A DNA stretch of 64,000 nucleotides, from assembly GCF_011300685.1 (NCBI RefSeq), contig NZ_CP049864.1:1-64000 (forward strand), read 5' to 3'. Below are positions 38,474-46,751 of this stretch, piece after piece. The notes under the pieces are model-generated. The model was given only the letters and a program-made list of their open reading frames with translations, was not told the DNA's origin and did not search any database. A program made the position numbers and the translations under genes. This DNA comes from Lysobacter sp. HDW10. GTDB taxonomy: Bacteria; Pseudomonadota; Gammaproteobacteria; Xanthomonadales; Xanthomonadaceae. The first letter of the stretch is position 1, and the number at the start of each line of letters is the position of its first letter.

Positions 38474-39073
38474 ATGACACACATGTTCAAACTGACGAAT
38501 GTCTTTCTGTGTTTGACGCTAGCAGCGGCAACATTAAGCCTGCCTGCGAAAGCACAATCCAACAAACCCTTGCCCAGCGATTCCGTCTATCAATTGGATG
38601 CGAAATTCATTGACGAATCCGGTAAGCGTTCAACCTTTCCGCAGATGCGCGGCTATGTCCGTGTCGTCGGTATGTTCTATACCTCTTGCAAGTTCATTTG
38701 CCCTTTGATTGTGGACAGTGGCCTTGCCATTGATAAGCAACTGAGTGCCGACGAGAAGGTGCGCCTGGGCATCACCTTGATCAGCATGGATGACGAGCGC
38801 GATACGCCGCCAAAGCTGATGGCGGTGGCCAAGCAACGCCGACTTGACCTGACGCGCTGGAACTTGGTGACACCGGCGAAAGAAGACGTCGCCGCTGTTG
38901 CGGGTGTGCTGGGCATCAAATACCGCAAGCTCAGTGATGGCGAGTTCAACCACACCAGCGCTTTGATCCTGCTGGACCGCGACGGCCGCGAGCTCGCACG
39001 TACCGAGCAAATGGGCAGCGTGCCCGACCCTGCCTTCATACAAGCCATCCACGCGGCGTTGAAGCAGCGTTAA
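38474..39073 (+). CDS. SCO1/SenC family copper-binding protein
   Basis: Periplasmic thioredoxin-fold protein that inserts copper into cuproenzymes. The 199-residue protein has an N-terminal membrane segment or signal, the copper motif TSCKFICP (CxxxC near residue 78) and the distal His in [15 protein letters not shown]. Placed third after nirK and nirV with a 1-base gap, it is probably devoted to NirK copper loading rather than to cytochrome oxidase (inference). An ATG three codons later is an alternative start. Confidence 0.88.
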   Translation: MTHMFKLTNVFLCLTLAAATLSLPAKAQSNKPLPSDSVYQLDAKFIDESGKRSTFPQMRGYVRVVGMFYTSCKFICPLIVDSGLAIDKQLSADEKVRLGITLISMDDERDTPPKLMAVAKQRRLDLTRWNLVTPAKEDVAAVAGVLGIKYRKLSDGEFNHTSALILLDRDGRELARTEQMGSVPDPAFIQAIHAALKQR

Positions 39074-39074
39074 C

Positions 39075-39106
39075 GGGTAAAATCGGGTTTTCGACCCGAG
39101 TTACCC
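39075..39106. repeat. Nested inverted repeat just before parC
   Basis: GGGTAA...TTACCC encloses TCGGGT...ACCCGA with a 5-base loop, together 12 pairs with a small internal bulge. It ends 5 bases before the parC ATG. It may end the nir transcript (no T run) or be an operator. parC shows no Shine-Dalgarno sequence. Confidence 0.5.
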
Positions 39107-39111
39107 AACGC

Positions 39112-41358
39112 ATGACCGATCTACCCGCGCGCCCCAGCTTTCACGGTCATGAGCAGATTCTGCTGCGTGAATATGCCGAACGCGCCTACCTTGATTACTC
39201 GATGTACGTGGTGCTGGACCGCGCCCTGCCCTTTGTTGGCGACGGTCTGAAACCGGTTCAACGCCGCATCATCTACGCCATGAGTGAGCTGGGTTTGTCG
39301 GCCACTTCGAAACATAAGAAGTCGGCCAGAACGGTAGGCGACGTGATTGGTAAATTCCATCCGCACGGTGACATCGCGTGCTACGAAGCCTTGGTGCTGA
39401 TGGCGCAACCGTTTTCGTACCGCTATCCCTTGATTGATGGTCAAGGCAACTTCGGCTCGAGCGAAGATCCGAAATCCTTTGCCGCCATGCGCTATACCGA
39501 ATCCAAGCTCACGCCGATCGCGGAAGTGCTGCTTGCGGAACTTGGCCAGGGCACGGTGGATTGGGATCCGAACTTTGACGGCACATTGGAAGAACCGTCT
39601 TGGCTACCCGCGCGCTTACCGCATGTGCTGTTGAACGGCACGACGGGGATTGCCGTCGGTATGGCGACCGACATCCCGCCGCACAATCTCAATGAAATTG
39701 TCAGCGCGTGTTTGATCTTGCTCGATGATCCTGACGCGACGCTCGATACCTTGTGCGAACACGTCCGTGGTCCTGACTACCCGACCACTGCGGAAATCAT
39801 TACGTCGACGGCTGATCTGAAGCAGATTTATGCCACCGGAAACGGAGGCGTGCGTGCACGCGCCACCTTCGTCAAAGAAGGCAATCACATTGTTGTGAAC
39901 AGCCTGCCCTACCAAGTGTCACCATCCAAAGTCATCGAACAGATCGCCACGCAAATGCGGGCGAAGAAGTTGCCGTGGTTGGAGGACATCCGCGACGAAT
40001 CCGATCATGAGAATCCCGTTCGAATTACCTTGATTCCGCGCAGCAATCGAATTGATGCCGATCAGTTGATGGGGCATTTGTTTGCCACCACCGATTTGGA
40101 AAAGAGCTTCCGCGTCAACTTGAACGTGATTGGCTTGGATGGCAAGCCGCGCGTCAAGAACTTGAAGACGATGCTGTCCGAATGGTTGGTGTTCCGCCAA
40201 GACACCGTGACCCGTCGCTTGAGCTACCGACTTGAGCGCGTCGAGCGTCGTCTGCATTTATTGGACGGCCTGTTGGTGGCCTTCCTCAACCTCGACGAAG
40301 TGATTCATATCATTCGTACTGAGGACGAACCCAAAGCCGCCTTAATCGCGCGCTTCGAACTGAGTGAGGATCAAGCGGACTACATTCTTGATACGCGCTT
40401 GAAGCAATTGGCGCGCTTGGAAGAAATGAAGATTCGCGGCGAGCAAGATGAGCTGGATGCCGAGCGCGACCGTTTGATGGCGATTCTGGGCAGCAAAGCA
40501 AAGCTCAAGAAACTGATCAAAGACGAATTGTTGGCAGACGCCAAAAAGTTCGGCGATGCACGCAAGTCGCCCATCGTTTCACGCGGTGCCGCACAAGCCC
40601 TGGCAGAAACCGAACTCGTCGCAAGTGAACCTGTCACCGTTATTTTGAGTGAGAAGGGTTGGGTGCGAGCGGCGAAGGGACATGACATTGATGCTTCGAC
40701 GATTGCGTATCGGGACGGCGACGCGTTGCTTGTAGCGGTGCGTACGCGAAGCAACCTCAATGTTGCGTTTATGGATTCGAATGGGCGCGCCTATTCGACC
40801 TCTGCGCATACGCTGCCCTCAGCCCGCGGCAACGGCGAGCCACTGACCGGTCGATTCTCGCCGGCGGCAGGGGCACGGTTCTCGGCTATTGCCAGTGCAG
40901 AGAACGACGTCAAGCTCATCTTGGCTTCCGACCAAGGACATGGCTTCGTCACTCGATTTGAGAATCTGGTCGGCCGCCAAAAAGCCGGTAAAGCCATGCT
41001 TTCATTGCCTGCCGGTGCCAATACGCTGCAGCCCGCGCTGCTCACAAACCACGCCGATGAGCGCTTGGTCGTCGTGACCAGCGCGGGGCATTTGTTGGCC
41101 TTCCCGGTTTCCGAGCTGCCTGAGCTCGACAAGGGCAAAGGCAACAAGATGATTGAGATTCCTAAGGCCAAGCGCGGTACAGAGCATGTGGTTGCCGTGG
41201 CAGCCATTGCACCTGGCAACACTTTGATGGTCCACTCCGGCGCACGCACGATGAGTTTGTCCTTCAAGGATCTCGATGCCTATGTGGGCGCACGGGCGAG
41301 CCGCGGTGGTTTGCTACCGCGTGGCTGGCAAAAGGTGGATCGCCTCTCTCGCGAATGA
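39112..41358 (+). CDS. parC: DNA topoisomerase IV subunit A
   Basis: Breaks and rejoins DNA to unlink daughter chromosomes. The 748-residue protein has the active-site Tyr128 in [11 protein letters not shown] and begins with the family segment [20 protein letters not shown]. The quinolone-determining region reads [14 protein letters not shown]. Residue 88, equivalent to Ser80 of E. coli ParC, is Ile (ATC, 39373-39375), while the Glu84 equivalent (Glu92) is kept. That exact Ser-to-Ile change is a known quinolone-resistance substitution. parE is not in the window. Confidence 0.96.
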   Translation: MTDLPARPSFHGHEQILLREYAERAYLDYSMYVVLDRALPFVGDGLKPVQRRIIYAMSELGLSATSKHKKSARTVGDVIGKFHPHGDIACYEALVLMAQPFSYRYPLIDGQGNFGSSEDPKSFAAMRYTESKLTPIAEVLLAELGQGTVDWDPNFDGTLEEPSWLPARLPHVLLNGTTGIAVGMATDIPPHNLNEIVSACLILLDDPDATLDTLCEHVRGPDYPTTAEIITSTADLKQIYATGNGGVRARATFVKEGNHIVVNSLPYQVSPSKVIEQIATQMRAKKLPWLEDIRDESDHENPVRITLIPRSNRIDADQLMGHLFATTDLEKSFRVNLNVIGLDGKPRVKNLKTMLSEWLVFRQDTVTRRLSYRLERVERRLHLLDGLLVAFLNLDEVIHIIRTEDEPKAALIARFELSEDQADYILDTRLKQLARLEEMKIRGEQDELDAERDRLMAILGSKAKLKKLIKDELLADAKKFGDARKSPIVSRGAAQALAETELVASEPVTVILSEKGWVRAAKGHDIDASTIAYRDGDALLVAVRTRSNLNVAFMDSNGRAYSTSAHTLPSARGNGEPLTGRFSPAAGARFSAIASAENDVKLILASDQGHGFVTRFENLVGRQKAGKAMLSLPAGANTLQPALLTNHADERLVVVTSAGHLLAFPVSELPELDKGKGNKMIEIPKAKRGTEHVVAVAAIAPGNTLMVHSGARTMSLSFKDLDAYVGARASRGGLLPRGWQKVDRLSRE

Positions 41359-41388
41359 GAACTTACACGCGGGATTAACAGACATATG

Positions 41389-41407
41389 CCGCCGACAAAG
41401 TCGGCGG
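41389..41407. repeat. Hairpin after parC
   Basis: CCGCCGAC and GTCGGCGG (perfect, loop AAA) 30 bases after the parC stop. No T run follows. It is a possible factor-assisted end of the parC transcript. Confidence 0.5.
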
Positions 41408-41456
41408 TAACCGCATGTTAAGATTGATGTTCCCCCGCACACCAAGGGCCGACTGT

Positions 41457-41942
41457 ATGTCGAACCTGCCGAAAAACTTGACTAAAAACGAAGCATCCGG
41501 CTGCATCATGGCTCGGATCATGCGCAACAAAGAACAGTACGCGCGCAATTTCTCCTTGGTCGAGTACGGTTCTTGGAAGAAAGCCGAGAAGGCAGCCGCA
41601 GAGTGGCTGGCCAAGATAAAGAAGACCCTGCCGCCGCCGATCACATCGCACGGCGTCAAGACCTCACGCAACAGTTCCGGTGTCGTAGGCGTCTCTTTGA
41701 AGGCCGCACCGCTGGCCAGTGGCGCAATGAACTACGCGTGGCACGCGTTCTGGCCTGGTAACGCAAATGGCACTCGATGGGCGGTTGAAAAGTTCGGCGA
41801 CGACAACGCATTCTGTCTCGCGGTCATTTCACGCCAACGCGAATCCGCAGACCGCAAAGCCGTTGAACGCGAGTTCAAACGTATTCAAGGTAAGCCGGTG
41901 TACAAGGCGATTCTCAAGCAGAAGATGATTGCGGTTGTTTGA
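41457..41942 (+). CDS. AP2-domain protein, stand-alone
   Basis: The C-terminal half carries a bacterial AP2 DNA-binding domain: SRNSSGVVGVSLKAA, WHAFWPGNANGTRWAVEKFG and AFCLAVISRQRES follow the AP2 pattern of GVxG, W and basic strands. These domains occur mostly in phage and mobile endonucleases, but no HNH nuclease motif is seen here. The N-terminal 75 residues are basic and contain EYGSWKKAEKAAAEW. The start is uncertain: ATG 41457 gives 161 residues, ATG 41415 gives 175. It lies in an accessory pocket between parC and asnB. Confidence 0.7.
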   Translation: MSNLPKNLTKNEASGCIMARIMRNKEQYARNFSLVEYGSWKKAEKAAAEWLAKIKKTLPPPITSHGVKTSRNSSGVVGVSLKAAPLASGAMNYAWHAFWPGNANGTRWAVEKFGDDNAFCLAVISRQRESADRKAVEREFKRIQGKPVYKAILKQKMIAVV

Positions 41943-41993
41943 TTTGAGAACTGCCACTGCGTAGATTTCAGACGCTTTGAAATGGTCGCTCAA

Positions 41994-42046
41994 TCTGCCG
42001 CCGACCATTTTGTGTGTGGCATCGATGCCCATCGCGACATCCATAA
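41994..42046. repeat. 53-bp copy of an internal asnB segment
   Basis: Matches asnB positions 42963-43015 at 51 of 53 bases in the same orientation, 969 bases away. On the minus strand it still spells DVAMGIDATHKMVGGR, but there is no asnB frame around it. It starts 52 bases after the AP2 gene and ends 8 bases from the stop of the small membrane-protein gene. Confidence 0.92.
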
Positions 42047-42054
42047 TGGTGTTA

Positions 42055-42393
42055 TCACCCTGAAATAGTTGCAATAACCGAACCCAGCAAAGAGCCAATA
42101 GCTACAAGCGCAATTCCGAGGCAATGACGAGCGACTATCGTTTGCCGCCCAGAGAGAAAAACCGTCTTCGCCTTTCTCAATTCGACTCCATCATTCTCGT
42201 CAATGATTTTAGCTGGTCGAAACAAGTAGTTGAACTTCATTGCCGGCGAAAAGTTAAACTCAAATTGATTCCCTTCCTTCAGTGCCGCAGCCTTAACCGC
42301 CATGATTTGCCGCTGAAAATACGCCATGTTTTTTAGTACGTACAGCAATCCTGGTGCCGCCCCGAGAAAGAATCCCCATGCGCCTGCGCTCAT
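42055..42393 (-). CDS. Hypothetical small membrane protein
   Basis: I do not recognise this family. The 112-residue product has a hydrophobic N-terminal segment (GFFLGAAPGLLYVL), a charged middle (FRPAKIIDENDGVELRKAK) and a hydrophobic C-terminal segment (LGIALVAIGSLLGSVIA), so both ends are probably in the membrane. A very good AGAGGAG 8 bases before the ATG supports translation. The region is visibly richer in A/T than its neighbours, suggesting acquisition. It sits between the 53-bp asnB copy and the 3' end of asnB. Confidence 0.65.
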   Translation of the reverse strand: MSAGAWGFFLGAAPGLLYVLKNMAYFQRQIMAVKAAALKEGNQFEFNFSPAMKFNYLFRPAKIIDENDGVELRKAKTVFLSGRQTIVARHCLGIALVAIGSLLGSVIATISG

Positions 42394-42569
42394 CTATCTA
42401 TCTCCTCTAGATTCTTTAAGGACATTTCCTGCAACAATGCCCTCCGTTCGTCGACATATCCTCACGCGTCCCAGCTTCCAACGTCAATGCGGTTCTCCCA
42501 TGCAGGAAGCATCTACGTTTCGAAGCACACAAACGCTCTTTTGCCATGCCGACAAACGATCAGGGCAAG

Positions 42570-44258
42570 TCAAGCAGTTGATCTTGAGATGTGCACACTC
42601 TTGACCGCTCGGCCCGAAGGATCCGCACTCGCCGCGAATGCTGCATCCCATGCCAACGCTGCAGGCGATGAACATGCAATCGACTTGCCACCGGGCACCG
42701 TGGCTGCGCACGCGGCAGATGGAAAGACTTGTTCGAAGAGTGATCGGTAGAGATAAGCCTCTTTGCTGGCGGGCGTGTTCAACGGGAATCGAACGGCCGC
42801 GGTCACGAATTGCATATCGCTGACGACGGATTCGGCGTGCGCCTTCAAGCCATCGATCCAGCCATAGCCGACGCCGTCACTGAACTGTTCCTTTTGACGC
42901 CATAGGATTTCATCCGGCAGGACCCCTTTGAATGCCTCGCGCAGAATGTGCTTTTCGATGCGTCTGCCACCGACCATTTTGTGTGTGGCATCGATGCCCA
43001 TCGCTACATCCATAAAAGCGGGATCCAGGAACGGTACACGCGGTTCAACGCCCCAAGCCATCATGGATTTGTTGGCACGCAGGCAATCGAACTGGTGCAG
43101 CGCATCCAACTTACGAACCAATTCCTCGTGGAAGCTTTGCGCGTCCGGTGCCTTGTGGAAATAAAGGTAGCCGCCGAACAGTTCATCGCTGCCCTCGCCC
43201 GACAGCACCATCTTCACACCCATGGATTTAATCCGACGTGCTAACAGAAACATCGGCGTTGAGGCACGCACCGTGGTGACGTCAAAGGTCTCGATGTGAC
43301 GTATCACATCGGGCAATGCATCCAAACCTTCTTCCAAGGTGAAGGTGAAACCGTGGTGCACGGAATCGATCGCGCGCGCAGCGACTTCGGCCGCTGCAAG
43401 ATCGGGGGAACCTTCAAGTCCGATCGCAAAGGAGTGCACGCGCGGCCACCATGCCTCACTGGCGTCACCGTCGTCTACGCGCTTCCGTGCGAATCGTGCC
43501 GCGCACGCGGCAATGATCGAAGAGTCAAGGCCGCCGGACAGCAAGACGCCATAAGGCACGTCGCCCATCAATTGACGATGTACCGCGGATTCCAAGGCTT
43601 CACGAATCTCTTCGGGTGTCGCGTCTTGTCCAGCGACGTCCGCATGGGTTCGCCATGTCGGTGCATACCATGCAGTGAGTTCGCCGGTTTGCGTATCGAA
43701 CACATGACCGGGCGGAAATTGACTGACATCCGCGCACATGCGGGCGATGGCTTTCATTTCAGACGCAACCCATAGGCGACCATCCACATCGTGTCCCCAG
43801 TACAAGGGGCAGATGCCCATGTGGTCACGCGAGATCAGCGCACGCTTTCGTGCCGCATCCCACAACACGAATGCAAACATGCCGTTTAAGCGTTTCAACC
43901 AATCGGACGGGTCCCCCTCTGGCTCACGCGCATAGAGGGCGTTGATCACTTCGCAATCTGATCCCGTTTGAAACGCATAGGTCGACGCAAGGGGGGCGCG
44001 GAATTTCATGTGGTTGTAGATCTCTCCGTTCACGGCGAGTGCAAGCTGTCCGTCTTTTGAACGCAAAGGCTGCGCGCCACCTGCCGGATCGACGATGGAC
44101 AGGCGCTCATGCACCAACAGCGCATTCGGATGTTCATACACACCACTCCAGTCCGGACCACGGTGCCGCTGCATGGCGGATAAGGCGATCGCTGACGGCC
44201 TCAAGATGGAGACATCTGCGCGTTCACGCAGGTCGATGACGGAAAGGATGGAACACAT
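42570..44258 (-). CDS. asnB: Asparagine synthetase B (glutamine-hydrolysing)
   Basis: Makes asparagine from aspartate, glutamine and ATP. From the ATG at 44258 (GGAG 7 bases before it) the 562-residue protein begins MCSIL, so Cys becomes the N-terminal nucleophile of the glutaminase domain after Met removal. RHRGPDWSG and AVNGEIYNH belong to that domain. The synthetase half has LLSGGLDSSIIA, the PP-loop, near residue 235, and ends VPGGKSIACSS...DPSGRAV as in E. coli AsnB. It is preceded by a leader peptide rich in Asn codons and a terminator. Confidence 0.97.
   Translation of the reverse strand: MCSILSVIDLRERADVSILRPSAIALSAMQRHRGPDWSGVYEHPNALLVHERLSIVDPAGGAQPLRSKDGQLALAVNGEIYNHMKFRAPLASTYAFQTGSDCEVINALYAREPEGDPSDWLKRLNGMFAFVLWDAARKRALISRDHMGICPLYWGHDVDGRLWVASEMKAIARMCADVSQFPPGHVFDTQTGELTAWYAPTWRTHADVAGQDATPEEIREALESAVHRQLMGDVPYGVLLSGGLDSSIIAACAARFARKRVDDGDASEAWWPRVHSFAIGLEGSPDLAAAEVAARAIDSVHHGFTFTLEEGLDALPDVIRHIETFDVTTVRASTPMFLLARRIKSMGVKMVLSGEGSDELFGGYLYFHKAPDAQSFHEELVRKLDALHQFDCLRANKSMMAWGVEPRVPFLDPAFMDVAMGIDATHKMVGGRRIEKHILREAFKGVLPDEILWRQKEQFSDGVGYGWIDGLKAHAESVVSDMQFVTAAVRFPLNTPASKEAYLYRSLFEQVFPSAACAATVPGGKSIACSSPAALAWDAAFAASADPSGRAVKSVHISRSTA
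42963..43015. repeat. Parent copy of the 53-bp repeat, inside asnB
   Basis: Encodes asnB residues about 415-432 (DVAMGIDATHKMVGGR region). Two of 53 bases differ from the copy at 41994-42046. Confidence 0.92.
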
Positions 44259-44290
44259 GTCGAACTCCAATTGGGTAAATCGTGGGCAAT

Positions 44291-44319
44291 AAAAAAGCCC
44301 GCTTTTTCAAGCGGGCTTC
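44291..44319 (-). terminator. Terminator/attenuator hairpin before asnB
   Basis: On the minus strand, AAGCCCGCTT (44318-44309) and AAGCGGGCTT (44304-44295) form a perfect 10-bp stem with a GAAA tetraloop followed by TTTTATT. It ends 32 bases before the asnB ATG and starts 28 bases after the leader-peptide stop. AGCGGG inside the leader (44363-44358) can pair with CCCGCT of the first arm and would prevent the hairpin. It could also simply end the dapE transcript. Confidence 0.85.
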
Positions 44320-44346
44320 GGATAGGCGTTTGTCGAATTTCGTGCG

Positions 44347-44418
44347 CTAACCGTCGTCCCGCTGTTGGCAGGCATTATTGTTATTGCGATTGACGGTGGT
44401 GGCGGAAATGCGGTTCAT
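44347..44418 (-). CDS. Putative Asn-rich leader peptide of asnB
   Basis: A 23-codon reading frame from ATG 44418 to TAG 44347 on the asnB strand. It starts MNRISATTVNRNNNN and ends ACQQRDDG. Six of 23 codons are Asn, five of them within six consecutive codons (44391-44374: AAT CGC AAT AAC AAT AAT). It begins 19 bases after the dapE stop and is followed by a terminator just before asnB. This is the layout of his, thr and leu attenuators, with the end product of the regulated enzyme as the tested amino acid. The Shine-Dalgarno sequence is weak (CAGGG 13 bases upstream), and I saw no clear promoter of its own. Confidence 0.72.
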   Translation of the reverse strand: MNRISATTVNRNNNNACQQRDDG

Positions 44419-44437
44419 GGCTTGAGTGTGCCCTGCT

Positions 44438-45574
44438 TCATTCCGGTTTGACAAGTAGTTTCTGCATCAGTGACACAAAAATAGTTGGCAGCTTGTTCAA
44501 ATCTGAAACAAGGACGTTTTCGTCAACTTTATGAATACTGGCATTGACCGGGCCAATTTCCACGCAGTGGGCACCCATGGGGGCAATAAATCGTGCGTCG
44601 GAGGTGCCACCCCCCGTGCTTTCTTCCGGCGGCTGGCCCGTGAAGGTCGTCAGCACCTCGCGGCAAGCAACGCGTAAAGGCCCTTCCGGCGTGTAGAACG
44701 GTGCGCCACTTTGATGCCAGTGAATGTCGAAACGCACTAGATGTGCGTTGAGAATCTTCTCGCACTCGGATTGAAGTTGCTCCGCTGTCCAGTTCGGGTT
44801 GTAGCGCAGATTGAACAACACATCCAACTGCCCCGGAATCACATTGTTTGCGCCATTGCCGGCATGTGTATCGGTGATTTGCAAACTGGTCGGCGGAAAC
44901 GATTCGTAGCCGTCATCCCAGACTTTGGACGACAACGCCGCAAGTGCGGGCAATGCACGATGGACGGGGTTATCGGCTTTCTCAGGATAGGCGACATGAC
45001 CTTGCACACCGTCGACGCGCAGCTTTGCCGACAATGAGCCGCGTCGGCCCACACGTAACAAGTCACCTAAGCTGTTCTTGGATGAAGGTTCGCCCGTGAT
45101 GCAGTAGTCGATGCGCTGCCCACGTGCCTTAAACGTCTCAACGACTTTGCGAACGCCATTGATGGCCGCGCCCTCTTCATCGGAGGTGAGCAACAGGGCC
45201 ACCGTGCCAGCGTGGTCCGGGTGCTCCGTAACAAATTGCCTCAGTGCCACGACGAATGCAGCCACACTGCCCTTCATATCTGCAGCACCGCGTCCATACA
45301 ACACGCCGTCGCGAATGACGGGCTCAAACGGATCTGACGTCCAATCTTCTAGTGGCCCGGGGGGCACCACATCGGTATGCCCTAGAAATACCAGCACCGG
45401 CCCGTCACGCCCGTGCGTCGCCCACAAGTTATCGACGTCGCCGAAGCGCATGTGTTCACAGCTGAAGCCAGCGTCGCTCAATTGCGTCGCCAATAAGTGC
45501 TGGCAACCCAAATCGTCCGGTGTGATGGAAGGACGCGATATGAGCGCTTGCGTCAGTGCGAGGACGTCGGTCAT
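44438..45574 (-). CDS. dapE: Succinyl-diaminopimelate desuccinylase
   Basis: Zinc enzyme of lysine/diaminopimelate synthesis (M20 family). The 378-residue protein has the first metal His in [12 protein letters not shown] near residue 67, the shared Asp in [14 protein letters not shown] near residue 100, and the catalytic Glu pair in [14 protein letters not shown]-terminal metal His is in [14 protein letters not shown]. It overlaps yffB by 4 bases. The Asn-rich leader of asnB begins 19 bases after its stop. Confidence 0.96.
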   Translation of the reverse strand: MTDVLALTQALISRPSITPDDLGCQHLLATQLSDAGFSCEHMRFGDVDNLWATHGRDGPVLVFLGHTDVVPPGPLEDWTSDPFEPVIRDGVLYGRGAADMKGSVAAFVVALRQFVTEHPDHAGTVALLLTSDEEGAAINGVRKVVETFKARGQRIDYCITGEPSSKNSLGDLLRVGRRGSLSAKLRVDGVQGHVAYPEKADNPVHRALPALAALSSKVWDDGYESFPPTSLQITDTHAGNGANNVIPGQLDVLFNLRYNPNWTAEQLQSECEKILNAHLVRFDIHWHQSGAPFYTPEGPLRVACREVLTTFTGQPPEESTGGGTSDARFIAPMGAHCVEIGPVNASIHKVDENVLVSDLNKLPTIFVSLMQKLLVKPE

Positions 45575-45930
45575 TTCGAGATTCCAAACAAAGCTTTGAA
45601 GCCGTTATCAGTGAATCCTTGGTGCACAGTGCCATCGTCGGTTTCGACCAGCGGGCGTTTGACCAAAGCGGGATGTTCGCGGAGCAAAAGTTTCCATTCC
45701 GCGTCCGACCCAGGCGACTTCCGCGCATCCGGCAATTGCCGCCATGTGGTCGAAGACTTGTTTACCAACTTTTCCCAACCGCCCACGGCGGCTTGCCAGT
45801 GCACGAACTGATCGGGCGTAGGTCGTGTGTCTCGAACGTCCACAAACGTATACGGAATGTCGAACCGTTTCAGCCAGTTTTGTGCCTTACGGCAGCTGTC
45901 GCAATTTTTCAGTCCGTAGACAGTTGTCAT
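45571..45930 (-). CDS. yffB: ArsC/Spx-family protein YffB
   Basis: Thioredoxin-fold protein of the arsenate-reductase/Spx superfamily. The 119-residue protein begins [19 protein letters not shown] with a CxxC pair. It has the family's [10 protein letters not shown] motif near residue 85. In E. coli the homologue yffB is also next to dapE. Arsenate reduction has not been established for this group and there are no ars genes nearby, so the name arsC would mislead. It overlaps dapD and dapE by 4 bases each. Confidence 0.88.
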   Translation of the reverse strand: MTTVYGLKNCDSCRKAQNWLKRFDIPYTFVDVRDTRPTPDQFVHWQAAVGGWEKLVNKSSTTWRQLPDARKSPGSDAEWKLLLREHPALVKRPLVETDDGTVHQGFTDNGFKALFGISK

Positions 45931-46751
45931 TGGGCATGCCCGCGAAGCAAATCATTGATGCTGGTTTTGCTGCGTGTTTTCTCGTCCACTTGCTTCACGA
46001 TGACCGCGCAATACAGTGAGTGAGAACCGTCGGCCGCTGGCAGCGAGCCCGACACAACGACGCTACCCGGCGGCACATAGCCATAGGTGATTTCACGCGT
46101 TTCGCGGTTGTAGATACGCGTCGATTGGCCAATGAACACGCCCATCCCGATCACACTATGGTGTCCGACAATCACGCCTTCAACAATTTCCGAACGTGCA
46201 CCGATGAAGCAGTGGTCTTCGATAATCGTCGGCGAGGCTTGTAAAGGCTCGAGCACCCCACCGATGCCGGCACCGCCCGAGATATGGCAATGCTGACCAA
46301 TCTGCGCGCATGAACCGACGGTCGCCCAGGTATCGACCATGGTGCCTTCGCCCACATGCGCACCGATATTGACAAAGCTCGGCGTCAATACGACGTCACG
46401 TCCCAAATAGGTGCCACGACGCACAACGGTGCCCGGCAACACGCGCACGCCCATGGCTCGGAAATCGGCTTCACTGAAGTCGGCAAAACGCATCGGAATC
46501 TTGTCGAAGAAAGGCGATGGTTGTGATTCGATCAGTTGCATGTCTTCCGTGCGGAAATACAGCAATACGGCTTTCTTCAACCACTCGTTGACGACCCACC
46601 CGGAATCACTTGGCGAAGCGACACGAAATTCACCGGACTCCAAGCCTTCGATAGCCTGCAAGACATCAGGACGCAATGCGGCCAGGCCTGCGGCGTCTAG
46701 ATCTGCGCGCGCGTCCCAAGCGTGTTCAATGCGTGCTTTCAATGCGTTCAA
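45927..46751 (-). CDS. dapD: Tetrahydrodipicolinate N-succinyltransferase
   Basis: Acyl-transferase of the succinylase branch of lysine synthesis. The 274-residue protein has a helical N-terminal domain, then a left-handed beta-helix built from hexapeptide repeats ([48 protein letters not shown]). It overlaps glnD upstream and yffB downstream by 4 bases, so map-glnD-dapD-yffB-dapE are translationally coupled. Confidence 0.96.
   Translation of the reverse strand: MNALKARIEHAWDARADLDAAGLAALRPDVLQAIEGLESGEFRVASPSDSGWVVNEWLKKAVLLYFRTEDMQLIESQPSPFFDKIPMRFADFSEADFRAMGVRVLPGTVVRRGTYLGRDVVLTPSFVNIGAHVGEGTMVDTWATVGSCAQIGQHCHISGGAGIGGVLEPLQASPTIIEDHCFIGARSEIVEGVIVGHHSVIGMGVFIGQSTRIYNRETREITYGYVPPGSVVVSGSLPAADGSHSLYCAVIVKQVDEKTRSKTSINDLLRGHAQ

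Noticed and set aside
41829-42098. Reverse-strand frame carrying DATHKMVGG as a truncated asnB gene
   Set aside because: Only 53 bases resemble asnB. The rest is antisense to the AP2 gene and has no homology, so it is a fragment, not a gene.
44291-44319. Plain intrinsic terminator of dapE with no regulatory meaning
   Set aside because: Possible, but it does not explain the in-frame run of Asn codons and the complementary AGCGGG between dapE and the hairpin, so it is kept as an alternative only.
45571-45930. Arsenate reductase and an arsenic resistance role
   Set aside because: The CxxC form and the position next to dapE indicate YffB. No ars genes are nearby.
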